This document shows, piece by piece, positions 7,521-13,874 of a stretch of 64,000 bases of DNA; position 1 is the stretch's first letter, and each line of letters opens with the position of its first letter. The DNA comes from Paraplanobispora siamensis (lineage in GTDB: Bacteria > Actinomycetota > Actinomycetes > Streptosporangiales > Streptosporangiaceae): assembly GCF_016863175.1 (NCBI RefSeq), contig NZ_BOOJ01000052.1, positions 1-64,000 on the forward strand, given 5' to 3'. A model generated the notes under the pieces. That model saw only the letters and a list, made by a program, of their open reading frames with translations. It searched no databases and was not told the origin of the DNA. Both the position numbers and the translations under genes were made by a program.

Positions 7521-8117
7521 CTACCCCTGGTCGCCCCTCCAGGCTTCCGCCACGCGCGCCAGACCGTCACCGGAGGCCAGCAGCTCCCGCAACCGGGAGT
7601 GGGAATCCTCCAGACGCCTGAGCGCCTGACGCACCTGGTCGTTCAGATCGGCCAGGCGCGCATCATCATCACCGGTGGCGGTCGTCACCTCCAGCAGCAG
7701 CACCAGCGCTGAGGCCGCCTGCGCCATCGCCTCCCCCAGCGGTCCCAGCGTCTTGTGCTGCGACCAGCCATACAGCGGCCCGGCCACCTGCGCCATCTGC
7801 CAGTGCAGCACCGTCACCACCCCCGGCCCGACCGCGCCGGCCGCCTTCATCACCTGCCGGCGGGCCAGCGTCACCTGTTCCGCGGTGGCGCCGCGCTGCA
7901 CCATGCGGGTCTCCGCGGCCATCGCGGTGGCCACGGCCGCGCCGTACAGCGCGTTGGCCAGCAGCGCCGCCAGCACGTGCTCACCGCCCACTGTGGCGGC
8001 ATCGCGGGCCAGGTCCTGGGAGGTCGGCACGTAGGCGTAGGAGCCCAGCGCGGCCAGGGCCGCGGCGACCGCCTCAGGAGTGAGCGCAGGGGCGTCGTCG
8101 GAGTGCTCAGCGGGCAT
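7521..8117 (-). CDS. Hypothetical helical protein
   Basis: 198 residues from ATG 8117 (MPAEHSDDAPALTPEAV). Almost entirely helical, with hydrophobic stretches HVLAALLANALYGAAVATAMA and ALVLLLEVTTATG and a C-terminal coiled-coil-like segment (DLNDQVRQALRRLEDSHSRLRELL). TAGGGT lies 7 nt before the ATG with no Shine-Dalgarno, so it may be leaderless. Longer starts up to 8306 read atypical sequence and were not used. Function unknown. Confidence 0.55.
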   Translation of the reverse strand: MPAEHSDDAPALTPEAVAAALAALGSYAYVPTSQDLARDAATVGGEHVLAALLANALYGAAVATAMAAETRMVQRGATAEQVTLARRQVMKAAGAVGPGVVTVLHWQMAQVAGPLYGWSQHKTLGPLGEAMAQAASALVLLLEVTTATGDDDARLADLNDQVRQALRRLEDSHSRLRELLASGDGLARVAEAWRGDQG

Positions 8118-8442
8118 GCCCGGGACCCTACCGGCCGTCCCCGGCCGCCCGGATGCAATCCCGCCGATGGAAAGCCGGTGATGGGATCCCGTCGACGGCG
8201 GGTCTGGGTGCCGACCCTCCCGTGGTGATCTACATGGTAAAGATCGCCGCATCGCACACCCCCAGGGGAAACCCGGTACGGCTCCCGCCATACCGGCTCC
8301 CCCCACCGTGCAAAACCGCAGGTCAGACGTCGGCGATGGGGTGTAGCCGCGCTGCTTTCGCGCACCGGGCGGGCCAGGCGGGTCAAGCCCATCTCAAGAT
8401 CGGTGCCTTACAAAGTAGATTGGATCATGTGTTCGCATGAAA
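8118..8442. other. Intergenic region with no recognised gene
   Basis: About 325 bp between a minus-strand gene and the terminator of the next minus-strand operon. It should contain the promoter of the 8117 gene. I see no class I or class II motif, no clear small gene and no strong hairpin. Confidence 0.5.
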
Positions 8443-8473
8443 ACGCCCGCCCCGCGGTGTGCGGGACGGGCGT
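8443..8473 (-). terminator. Terminator of the 9788-8486 minus-strand operon
   Basis: ACGCCCG (8443) pairs with CGGGCGT (8467) and CCCGC with GCGGG, loop GGTGT. On the minus strand the stem runs into TTTT. Confidence 0.75.
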
Positions 8474-8485
8474 CACAGGGCGGGG

Positions 8486-8605
8486 CTACTCGCTGTCGCT
8501 GTCCTCTTGGTCGCCGTCGACGATGACCGTGGCGTTCGGCCCGACGGCCACACCCGACAGCACCACCGTGCTGCCGTCGCTAACGATGATTCCCGCGTTG
8601 ATCAT
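8486..8605 (-). CDS. 39-residue acidic small protein
   Basis: Short gene preceded by a perfect AGGAGG (8611-8616) and starting at ATG 8605 (MINAGIIVSDGSTVVLSGVA), ending DGDQEDSDSE. Its start overlaps the stop of the 8602 gene. The pattern of alternating hydrophobic residues (VVLSGVAVGPNATVIV) suggests a small beta structure. Function unknown. Confidence 0.6.
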   Translation of the reverse strand: MINAGIIVSDGSTVVLSGVAVGPNATVIVDGDQEDSDSE

Positions 8606-8901
8606 TTGGTCCTCCTGGTGTTCCGCCGGCCCGACGGCCGCACGCGACGGGCAGCGGACTGCTGCGCCAGCAGCTCAGCTTCGACCTGGGCCAGCAGCGC
8701 GGTCAGGTCCTGATCGGTGACCGGCAGCGCCGGCATCCGGCCCTTGAGGGGCATCCGCCCGGCCGCGATCAGCGCCGCCAGCGCACTCCTGCCGGACAGG
8801 GGCTGATGGGCCGCCTTGAACGCTCCGGCGGCCTCATCGACCGTCAGCGCCCAGGCCGGCTCCCCGGTGCCCGGGGGAAGGGCCAGCTGCGCCATCGTCA
8901 T
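8602..8901 (-). CDS. Hypothetical basic protein
   Basis: 99 residues from ATG 8901, which overlaps the stop of the ATPase gene. MTMAQLALPPGTGEPAWALTVDEAAGAFKAAHQ, then helices, ending with a strongly basic tail (RRVRPSGRRNTRRTK) that suggests nucleic-acid contact. It is translationally coupled to the ATPase, so it is possibly its partner. Confidence 0.6.
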   Translation of the reverse strand: MTMAQLALPPGTGEPAWALTVDEAAGAFKAAHQPLSGRSALAALIAAGRMPLKGRMPALPVTDQDLTALLAQVEAELLAQQSAARRVRPSGRRNTRRTK

Positions 8902-9788
8902 CGTCTCCCGTTCCGCACCGCGGTGAGCAGGCGGTGCAGCAGACCAGGCGCACCGTCTCTTCGTCCAGGTACAGCACCCGCACCCGCGCCGCCCGGCCCG
9001 GCTGCCTCCACCACGGTGGCGACGTCGATGGCTGCATCGCCCTCCTCCTCCTGCTGCGGGGCGAACATGACGGGCCCCAACGACACCTGGATCATCTCCG
9101 GGGCCGGCTGAGCCCGGTTGAAGGCCAGCGCCAGGCCGGGAAGGTCCGGCAGCCACGTCGGCATCTGGTCCCGGCTGCTGCCCAGCAGCCCCAGGATCAG
9201 GCCGGCCAGGTCTTCGGGGTACAGCCGGTGCGGCTGGGTGATGACCCGGTGCGGGAAATTGTCGATCAGGGCGGTCGCCACGGGGCCGTAGGCGTTCATC
9301 TGGCGCGGGGACATCAGCATGACGATCTGGGCGTCGACGCTGCTGGCCATGGCGGCCAGGGAGGTGAGCATGACCTGGATCGGCGGGGAGTGCAGGGCGG
9401 GGACGTCGATGATGACGACCAGGCGGGTCCACTCCGGGTCCAGCGGCGTTCCCAGCAGGTGCTGGCGCGTCAGGGCGTTGGCGCGGTCGATGAACGTCCT
9501 CAGGATCTCACCCAGGCCGTCCGGGGTGCGGCTGAGGCCTAGCGGGATGAACTGCGCGTCGCTCAGCAGGTTCCCGTATTCGGTCCGGAACGGCTGGGGG
9601 GTGGCGACGATGACCCGGGTGGCCGGGCGGCGGGTGAACTCCGCGGCCAGCACCCGCGCCAGGTTGGTCTTGCCGCGTGCGCCGGTGATGAAGATGTTGT
9701 CGGCGCCCAAGGTGGCCCGGCTGCCGGTGCGGGGGCCGGCCAGGACGTGGCCGATGGCGACCGGGGCGGGGGTTTCGGTGGTGGGCAT
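8898..9788 (-). CDS. Small P-loop ATPase (FtsK/HerA-like), paralogue of the 9884 protein
   Basis: 296 residues. FITGARGKTNLARVLAAEF is a Walker A-like segment of the GxxGKT type, and RLVVIIDVPALHS is a Walker B candidate. A later strand, AQIVMLMSPRQMN, fits the core of the FtsK/TraB type. It lacks membrane segments and is much shorter than a translocase. It shares with the neighbouring 9884 gene a 39-nt identical stretch encoding the P-loop (GKTNLARVLAAEF). It is the only gene of the minus block with a class I leader. Possible plasmid partition or DNA-handling ATPase. Confidence 0.6.
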   Translation of the reverse strand: MPTTETPAPVAIGHVLAGPRTGSRATLGADNIFITGARGKTNLARVLAAEFTRRPATRVIVATPQPFRTEYGNLLSDAQFIPLGLSRTPDGLGEILRTFIDRANALTRQHLLGTPLDPEWTRLVVIIDVPALHSPPIQVMLTSLAAMASSVDAQIVMLMSPRQMNAYGPVATALIDNFPHRVITQPHRLYPEDLAGLILGLLGSSRDQMPTWLPDLPGLALAFNRAQPAPEMIQVSLGPVMFAPQQEEEGDAAIDVATVVEAAGPGGAGAGAVPGRRDGAPGLLHRLLTAVRNGRR

Positions 9789-9801
9789 GGGGTCTCCTTC
9801 T

Positions 9802-9861
9802 GGCCGGGGTCGCTCTCCCCGGCCCTCACCCATATTGTACGGGTACTTAGTGATTTGGCTA
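9802..9861 (-). promoter_or_regulatory. Class I promoter-operator and stem-loop, minus strand
   Basis: Reading the minus strand: TAGCCA, 16 bp, TACAAT, operator CACTAAGTACCCGTAC, then GGCCGGGG-AGAGCGA-CCCCGGCC (9824 to 9802), AAGGAG and ATG 9788. It drives the 8898 ATPase operon. Confidence 0.8.
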
Positions 9862-9883
9862 GGGGAGAGGCCGGGGAACGCAC

Positions 9884-10606
9884 TCAGTCGGGGATCGGGT
9901 GGTGGTAGATCTGCACGGGTTGCACGGTCTTGCCGGTCGCGACGACGGCCAGGCTGGGGTCGGCCGGCAGCGGCCCTGAGGGGATCGGCTGGGTGTGCCA
10001 GACCGGCCGGTAGGCCAGGGCCAGGTCGCGGGGGTCGATCGACACGAGGTGGTCGACGGTCATGGTCAGGTGCCGCCATCTGGAGGTGGTGGCCATCAGC
10101 GGCGGGGCGGTCAGGATGAGCTGGGCGTCGACAGTGCGGGCCAGCAGTGCCATGTCGGCGACCGCTTCGGCGGCCTGCTGAAGACGCAGGTCGACCCCGT
10201 CCAGAATGACAGCCAGGTGGCCGCGGTCGTCGTGGTCGATGCGTTGACGCAGGGTCTCCTTCAGGGAGTCCAAGGCGGCCAGCATCTCTGCGTGTGATTC
10301 CGGCGGCAGGTCGACCAGGTCGACGCCGTTCACGTCGCGAAAGTGCATGCCGCCGCGTATCCCGGCGGCGATGACCGCGCTGTTGGGCCGGTCGGCGAAC
10401 TCCGCGGCCAGCACCCGCGCCAGGTTGGTCTTGCCGACCCGGCCAATGATCAGGACGTTGCCGCGGGCGGGCAGGGTGGCGGTGGTGCCGACGGCGCCGC
10501 CGTAGATGACGGTGCCGATGTTGACGGCGTGGTTGGGCCGTACCGGGTCCGGCCAGGGGTGCCTGCCCGGGTAGCGCACGGGCGGGGCCAGCCTGTCGGT
10601 TCTCAT
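9884..10606 (-). CDS. Small P-loop ATPase, paralogue of the 8898 protein
   Basis: 240 residues. NVLIIGRVGKTNLARVLAAEF is the P-loop segment, HLAVILDGVDLRLQQ a Walker B candidate and AQLILTAPPLMAT a sensor-like strand. The order of motifs matches the 8898 protein. It sits between the OB-fold-like 10603 gene (ATGA overlap) and the class I promoter of its paralogue, so the two copies are separately controlled. Confidence 0.6.
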   Translation of the reverse strand: MRTDRLAPPVRYPGRHPWPDPVRPNHAVNIGTVIYGGAVGTTATLPARGNVLIIGRVGKTNLARVLAAEFADRPNSAVIAAGIRGGMHFRDVNGVDLVDLPPESHAEMLAALDSLKETLRQRIDHDDRGHLAVILDGVDLRLQQAAEAVADMALLARTVDAQLILTAPPLMATTSRWRHLTMTVDHLVSIDPRDLALAYRPVWHTQPIPSGPLPADPSLAVVATGKTVQPVQIYHHPIPD

Positions 10607-11370
10607 GCGGCGGCGTCTCCTTCGGGGGGCTGGATGGTGATGGAGTCGGCGAGAAGGAACAGGCCGGTGTCGTCGTGCTGCACCACGGCCTCAACGATTA
10701 CCGGTGCTCCGATCCGGGTGTCGTCCAGGCTGGGCAGCGGAGTCTCCGGCAGCACGGCGTGCTCCGTGCGCACGCCGATGATGTCGCAGTGCGGGCCGGT
10801 CAGCATCAGCCGGGCAAGTCCCGGCCCGGGGTACACGATGAAGGCCAGGGCGGCGACGGTGACCCGGGTGCCGTCGGCGTAGTCGCCGCCGAAGGTCGCC
10901 AGCGTGGTCAGCGGGGTGAGGTAGGGGCCGCCGTCGTAGGGCGGCACGTGGGTGCGGCCCTTGTTGGGGGAGGGCAGCGGGTTCGGCCCCGGGATGAAGA
11001 TCTCTTCGTCGTCGTTCATCTGGCGGCCGTCGGGCCCGGTGTAGAGGTAGGGCACCTCATCGCAGGGGCAGCGGCCGACGTGGTCGCAGTCGGCGTACGG
11101 GGTGGAGCGGGTGACGCCGGCGGCGGCCAGCTGGTCGGCGCTGGCGTCGCTGACGTCGATCCAGGTGCCGGTCCGCACGTGGTAGCCCGCGGGCTGGGGC
11201 AGGTGGAGGTAGGCGTCGTTCAGCTCTTCCAGCAGTGCTTCCATCCGGCGTTGCCACGTCGGCGGCATGGACTGGGCCAGCACGCGGGGGATGACGCCGA
11301 ATTCGGTGTAGTCCCACAGGTGGAAGCCCTCATCGGTGAACTGGCGGGCCGGGCCGGGGGTAATCGTCAT
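10603..11370 (-). CDS. Hypothetical protein with OB-fold-like C-terminal region
   Basis: 255 residues. The centre contains a possible metal site (CDHVGRCPCDEVPYLYTGPDG). The last ~90 residues alternate strands ending GAPVIVEAVVQHDDTGLFLLADSITIQ, a pattern seen in OB-fold nucleic-acid-binding domains. The 18783 protein has a comparable ending. ATG 11370 follows AAGGAGACCCCGACG. Role unknown; single-strand binding is a guess. Confidence 0.5.
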   Translation of the reverse strand: MTITPGPARQFTDEGFHLWDYTEFGVIPRVLAQSMPPTWQRRMEALLEELNDAYLHLPQPAGYHVRTGTWIDVSDASADQLAAAGVTRSTPYADCDHVGRCPCDEVPYLYTGPDGRQMNDDEEIFIPGPNPLPSPNKGRTHVPPYDGGPYLTPLTTLATFGGDYADGTRVTVAALAFIVYPGPGLARLMLTGPHCDIIGVRTEHAVLPETPLPSLDDTRIGAPVIVEAVVQHDDTGLFLLADSITIQPPEGDAAA

Positions 11371-11384
11371 CGTCGGGGTCTCCT

Positions 11385-12098
11385 TCAGAGCGTGTCGTGC
11401 AGCACGGTGTAGTAGGCGGCGGCGCGCATCAGGAACGCCGTCGGGTCGTCGTCGGGCTCCCGGTTGCTGTTGCTGTCGTTGGTGTAGGTGCGCTTGGCAG
11501 CCATGAGCCGGGTCGGCAGGTCGCCCCGTTCGGCGCCGTCCTTCAGCCAGGCGATGATCGGCTCAGCGTTGGTGATGACGGCGTCCGGGTCGCCGATGTC
11601 GCTGGTGATCTGGGTGGCCCAGCGCAGGACTTCGTTGACGTCGCTGGTGGTCAGAGGGGTGAGGCCGATGGAGACCTCCGGGTCGGTGTCGGCCGGCTCC
11701 GGCAGCGCCCAGGGCGGGACGATGGCGACCGTCTGGCCGTCGCCGGTGTCCTTGAGATCGACGATGACGGCCCGGGGCAGAGAGTCGATCGTGCCGGTGA
11801 CGGTGTAGGTGCCGTTGAACTGGTCGTAGCTCAATCCGCCCTGACCGGCCAGGGCGGGCAGCGCCAGGCTGCGCACCCACGCCGCCGTGCGGCCGGTGAT
11901 CCGGAACAGGTCGTCGTAGACCTCCCGCGGCCGGAAGGTGAAGCCCTTGCCCTTGCCGGCCAGGTAGCGGCGGGTGGCCTCCACCGCGTCGTCCTCCGGC
12001 ATCTGGCCGGTGGGCTCCCGTACCGGGTAGGTGATGTTCTCTCCCGGCCTCAGGCCGGGCAGGGGGGAGTGCCGGCGGGCCGCGTCATCGTCGTGCAT
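11385..12098 (-). CDS. Detached translocase-type winged-helix protein
   Basis: 237 residues. Residues about 38-105 (VEATRRYLAGKGKGFTFRP, REVYDDLFRITGRTAAWVRS, LALPALAGQGGLSYDQFNGTYTV) closely match the C-terminal domain of the FtsK/TraB-like translocase at 13875, including near-identical DNA over the ATRRYLAGKG codons. In FtsK and TraB this position holds the winged helix that reads 8-bp DNA signals. Here it is on a separate protein with an unrelated C-terminal half. It may compete for, or organise, the same recognition sequence. GGAGG precedes ATG 12098. Confidence 0.65.
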   Translation of the reverse strand: MHDDDAARRHSPLPGLRPGENITYPVREPTGQMPEDDAVEATRRYLAGKGKGFTFRPREVYDDLFRITGRTAAWVRSLALPALAGQGGLSYDQFNGTYTVTGTIDSLPRAVIVDLKDTGDGQTVAIVPPWALPEPADTDPEVSIGLTPLTTSDVNEVLRWATQITSDIGDPDAVITNAEPIIAWLKDGAERGDLPTRLMAAKRTYTNDSNSNREPDDDPTAFLMRAAAYYTVLHDTL

Positions 12099-12298
12099 GG
12101 TCGCCTCCAGGTGTGAATGACGGGTGCGCGCACGGGGCGTGCGCGAAGCTGCGGGGGTTCACGGGGAGGGCCGACCCACCCTCACCCGTGAACCCGCTTG
12201 AGGGGGTGTGCACACGGGTGCGTGCACACCGGTGCGGGCGGCTGTGGCGGCCCGCGTGAGCCGGCGCCGGGCGCCGGGCGTGAGGGGATAGCAGTGGG
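12099..12298. other. Intergenic region rich in GTGAAC/GTGCAC motifs
   Basis: No gene. It contains the promoter of the 12098 gene and multiple GTTCAC/GTGAAC and GTGCAC words (for example near 12162, 12187, 12209 and 12223), the start of motif cluster 1 that continues into the DUF2637 gene. Confidence 0.5.
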
Positions 12299-12423
12299 GG
12301 CGTGCACGCTGCATCGGCCCTCACGCGTGCGGCCCGGGGTGCCGTTGCGTGAACCCCCCGCGCGGGGCTCACGCAACGGTTCACGCACCCCTCACGCGTG
12401 AGGGCCGATGCAGCGTGCACGCC
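12299..12423. repeat. 125-bp nested inverted repeat with 31-bp perfect outer arms
   Basis: Outer arms 12299-12329 and 12393-12423 are perfect complements (31 bp, rich in CACGCGTG and GTGCACGC). Inside are GGGGTG/CACCCC (12336/12386), CCGTTGCGTGA/TCACGCAACGG (12342-12352/12369-12379) and a CCCC/GGGG tip. It lies 5 bp after the stop of the DUF2637 gene on the minus strand. Far larger than a normal terminator. A transfer locus, origin or structured RNA end are alternatives. Confidence 0.85.
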
Positions 12424-12428
12424 GGGCC

Positions 12429-13658
12429 TCACCGCGGGTCGTCCGAACCGGTGCGCGTGAGGGGTGCACCCGCCTCATCGGTGAGGGGTGCACGCCCGCC
12501 GTCGGGGGCCGCGTGCACGCCTTCGGCGTCGGCCGCGGGCAGGTGTCCGCGGGCGACCATCACGGCCCGCCAGCGGCGGAAGATCTCCGTCGCCTGGGGG
12601 GTGCCCATGGGCAGGTTCGCCATGCGGACTTTGCGGGCCGACACCTCCGGCGGGGCCACGCCGATCAGCTGGTCGGCGATGTGGGCGACCAGCTCATCGT
12701 CGGTGCAGCCGTCCCAGTCGAACGCCGGGGCTGAGGCCTCCGCGGTGGACGTGGACTTAGCGGTTTTCGCGGTGCGCTTCTTGGTCGTGCCCCCCGTGCT
12801 GGTGGTGCGCGTCCGGGGCCGGGACGGCGCCGGCGGCGCGGCAGGGCCGGCCTCACGCGTGCCGCTGTCGGGGGTGTGCACGCGGTCGGCGGCCGGGGTG
12901 GGCGTGAGGGTCTCACCGGCGTTCACGCCGGCATCGGCGTGAACGTGCACGGCGGCGTCAGCGTGAACGTCGCGTGCGGGGGGCGTGAGGGTCTCACGCG
13001 CACGCTCCGCGTGAGGGTTCACGCCCGGCGTGAACGGGGCGGGCGTGGGGGCGTTCACGCCGGACTGATCGGGGGTGGGCGTGCAGGCGTCGGCGCCTTC
13101 ACGCGTGGGCGCTGCGGCGGCCGGGAGCACGGGCACGGGTGCGGGCGCGGCGGGGGCGGCGTGAGCCGCGGGCGGGACCGTCACGGCCGGGGCGGCGTGC
13201 GCACCGCGGGCGGGCTGTGCGACCTCAGCGACGTGGTGGGTGCGGTACAGGGAGACGATGGTGTCCAGCGCCAGCAGGGCGCACACGTCCAGAAAGATGC
13301 CCGGCATCCACGCCACGTCGATGTCGAACAGTCCGAACGGGGTCAGCGTCCCGAAGAACGGGTCGACGACCTCATGGTTGATCTGGAGCGACATCACCAT
13401 GGCCATGGAAAAGCACGCGTACCCGACTGCCAGCTTGAACCGGCTCATCCGCACCACGGCCATGACGTGGCTCTGGCCTGCGGCGACCAGGACGGGGGAG
13501 ATGCCCACGCCGAAGGCCAGCAGCCCCGGCAGCGTCACCTGGCTGGCGATGGCGAAGGCGTGGTAGAGGTTCTGGCCCACGCTGACCACCGCACAGAACA
13601 CCAGGACGAACAACGCTGCGTAGAACCCGGGGGGCTTGGGGGCCTTCTTGGTGCGCAT
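12429..13658 (-). CDS. DUF2637-type membrane protein with repeat-bearing linker (Spd-like)
   Basis: 409 residues from ATG 13658 (MRTKKAPKPPGFYAALF), chosen because GGAG lies 6 nt upstream. Four membrane segments occupy about 10-135 (YAALFVLVFCAVVSVGQ, LPGLLAFGVGISPVLVAAG, LAVGYACFSMAMVMSLQ, MPGIFLDVCALLALDTIV). A 150-residue Pro/Ala linker follows in which V-H and V-N pairs recur because the DNA is packed with GTGCAC and GTGAAC. The C-terminal domain (DDELVAHIADQLIGVAPPEVSARKVRM...) looks helix-turn-helix-like. DUF2637 proteins occur in actinobacterial plasmid transfer loci. It is a paralogue of the 22097 protein. Confidence 0.7.
   Translation of the reverse strand: MRTKKAPKPPGFYAALFVLVFCAVVSVGQNLYHAFAIASQVTLPGLLAFGVGISPVLVAAGQSHVMAVVRMSRFKLAVGYACFSMAMVMSLQINHEVVDPFFGTLTPFGLFDIDVAWMPGIFLDVCALLALDTIVSLYRTHHVAEVAQPARGAHAAPAVTVPPAAHAAPAAPAPVPVLPAAAAPTREGADACTPTPDQSGVNAPTPAPFTPGVNPHAERARETLTPPARDVHADAAVHVHADAGVNAGETLTPTPAADRVHTPDSGTREAGPAAPPAPSRPRTRTTSTGGTTKKRTAKTAKSTSTAEASAPAFDWDGCTDDELVAHIADQLIGVAPPEVSARKVRMANLPMGTPQATEIFRRWRAVMVARGHLPAADAEGVHAAPDGGRAPLTDEAGAPLTRTGSDDPR
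12900..13200. repeat. Motif cluster 1: GTGAAC/GTTCAC and GTGCAC words
   Basis: Within the linker of the DUF2637 gene, GTTCACGCC and CGTGAACG recur near 12921, 12938, 12961, 13018, 13028 and 13053, including the palindrome GTTCACGCCCGGCGTGAAC at 13017. The spacing is irregular. Confidence 0.55.
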
Positions 13659-13695
13659 CACGATCTCCATTTCGTCACTGTCAGTAGTCGGATTT

Positions 13696-13804
13696 GCTGT
13701 TAAACGGACATGACGCCGGGGGCTGTTAAGAGGCTGTTTAACAGCCTGTTTAGGGCCTCTCGCGCCCGCGCATAGGGGGCGGTTATGCCGGTTCTGTTAA
13801 ACAG
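13696..13804. promoter_or_regulatory. Cluster of five CTGTTWAACAG operator sites
   Basis: Sites: CTGTTAAACgg (13697), CTGTTAAg (13723), AGGCTGTTTAACAGCCT (13731-13747, 8-bp arms), CTGTTTAg (13746) and CTGTTAAACAG (13794-13804). They fill the gap upstream of the DUF2637 gene and downstream of the translocase gene and are found nowhere else in the window. Probable operator array for the DUF2637 promoter, or an iteron-like site. Confidence 0.7.
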
Positions 13805-13874
13805 CCCGCCCCCGCCCGCTTCCACGCCCCGTGACGGTCACGGTGCGTAGACGGCGGGGGCGGCTGCATGGGTC

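Noticed and set aside
8403-8720. Plus-strand frame over the 8486 and 8602 genes
   Set aside because: It crosses a terminator and lies opposite two genes with an AGGAGG site and ATGA coupling.
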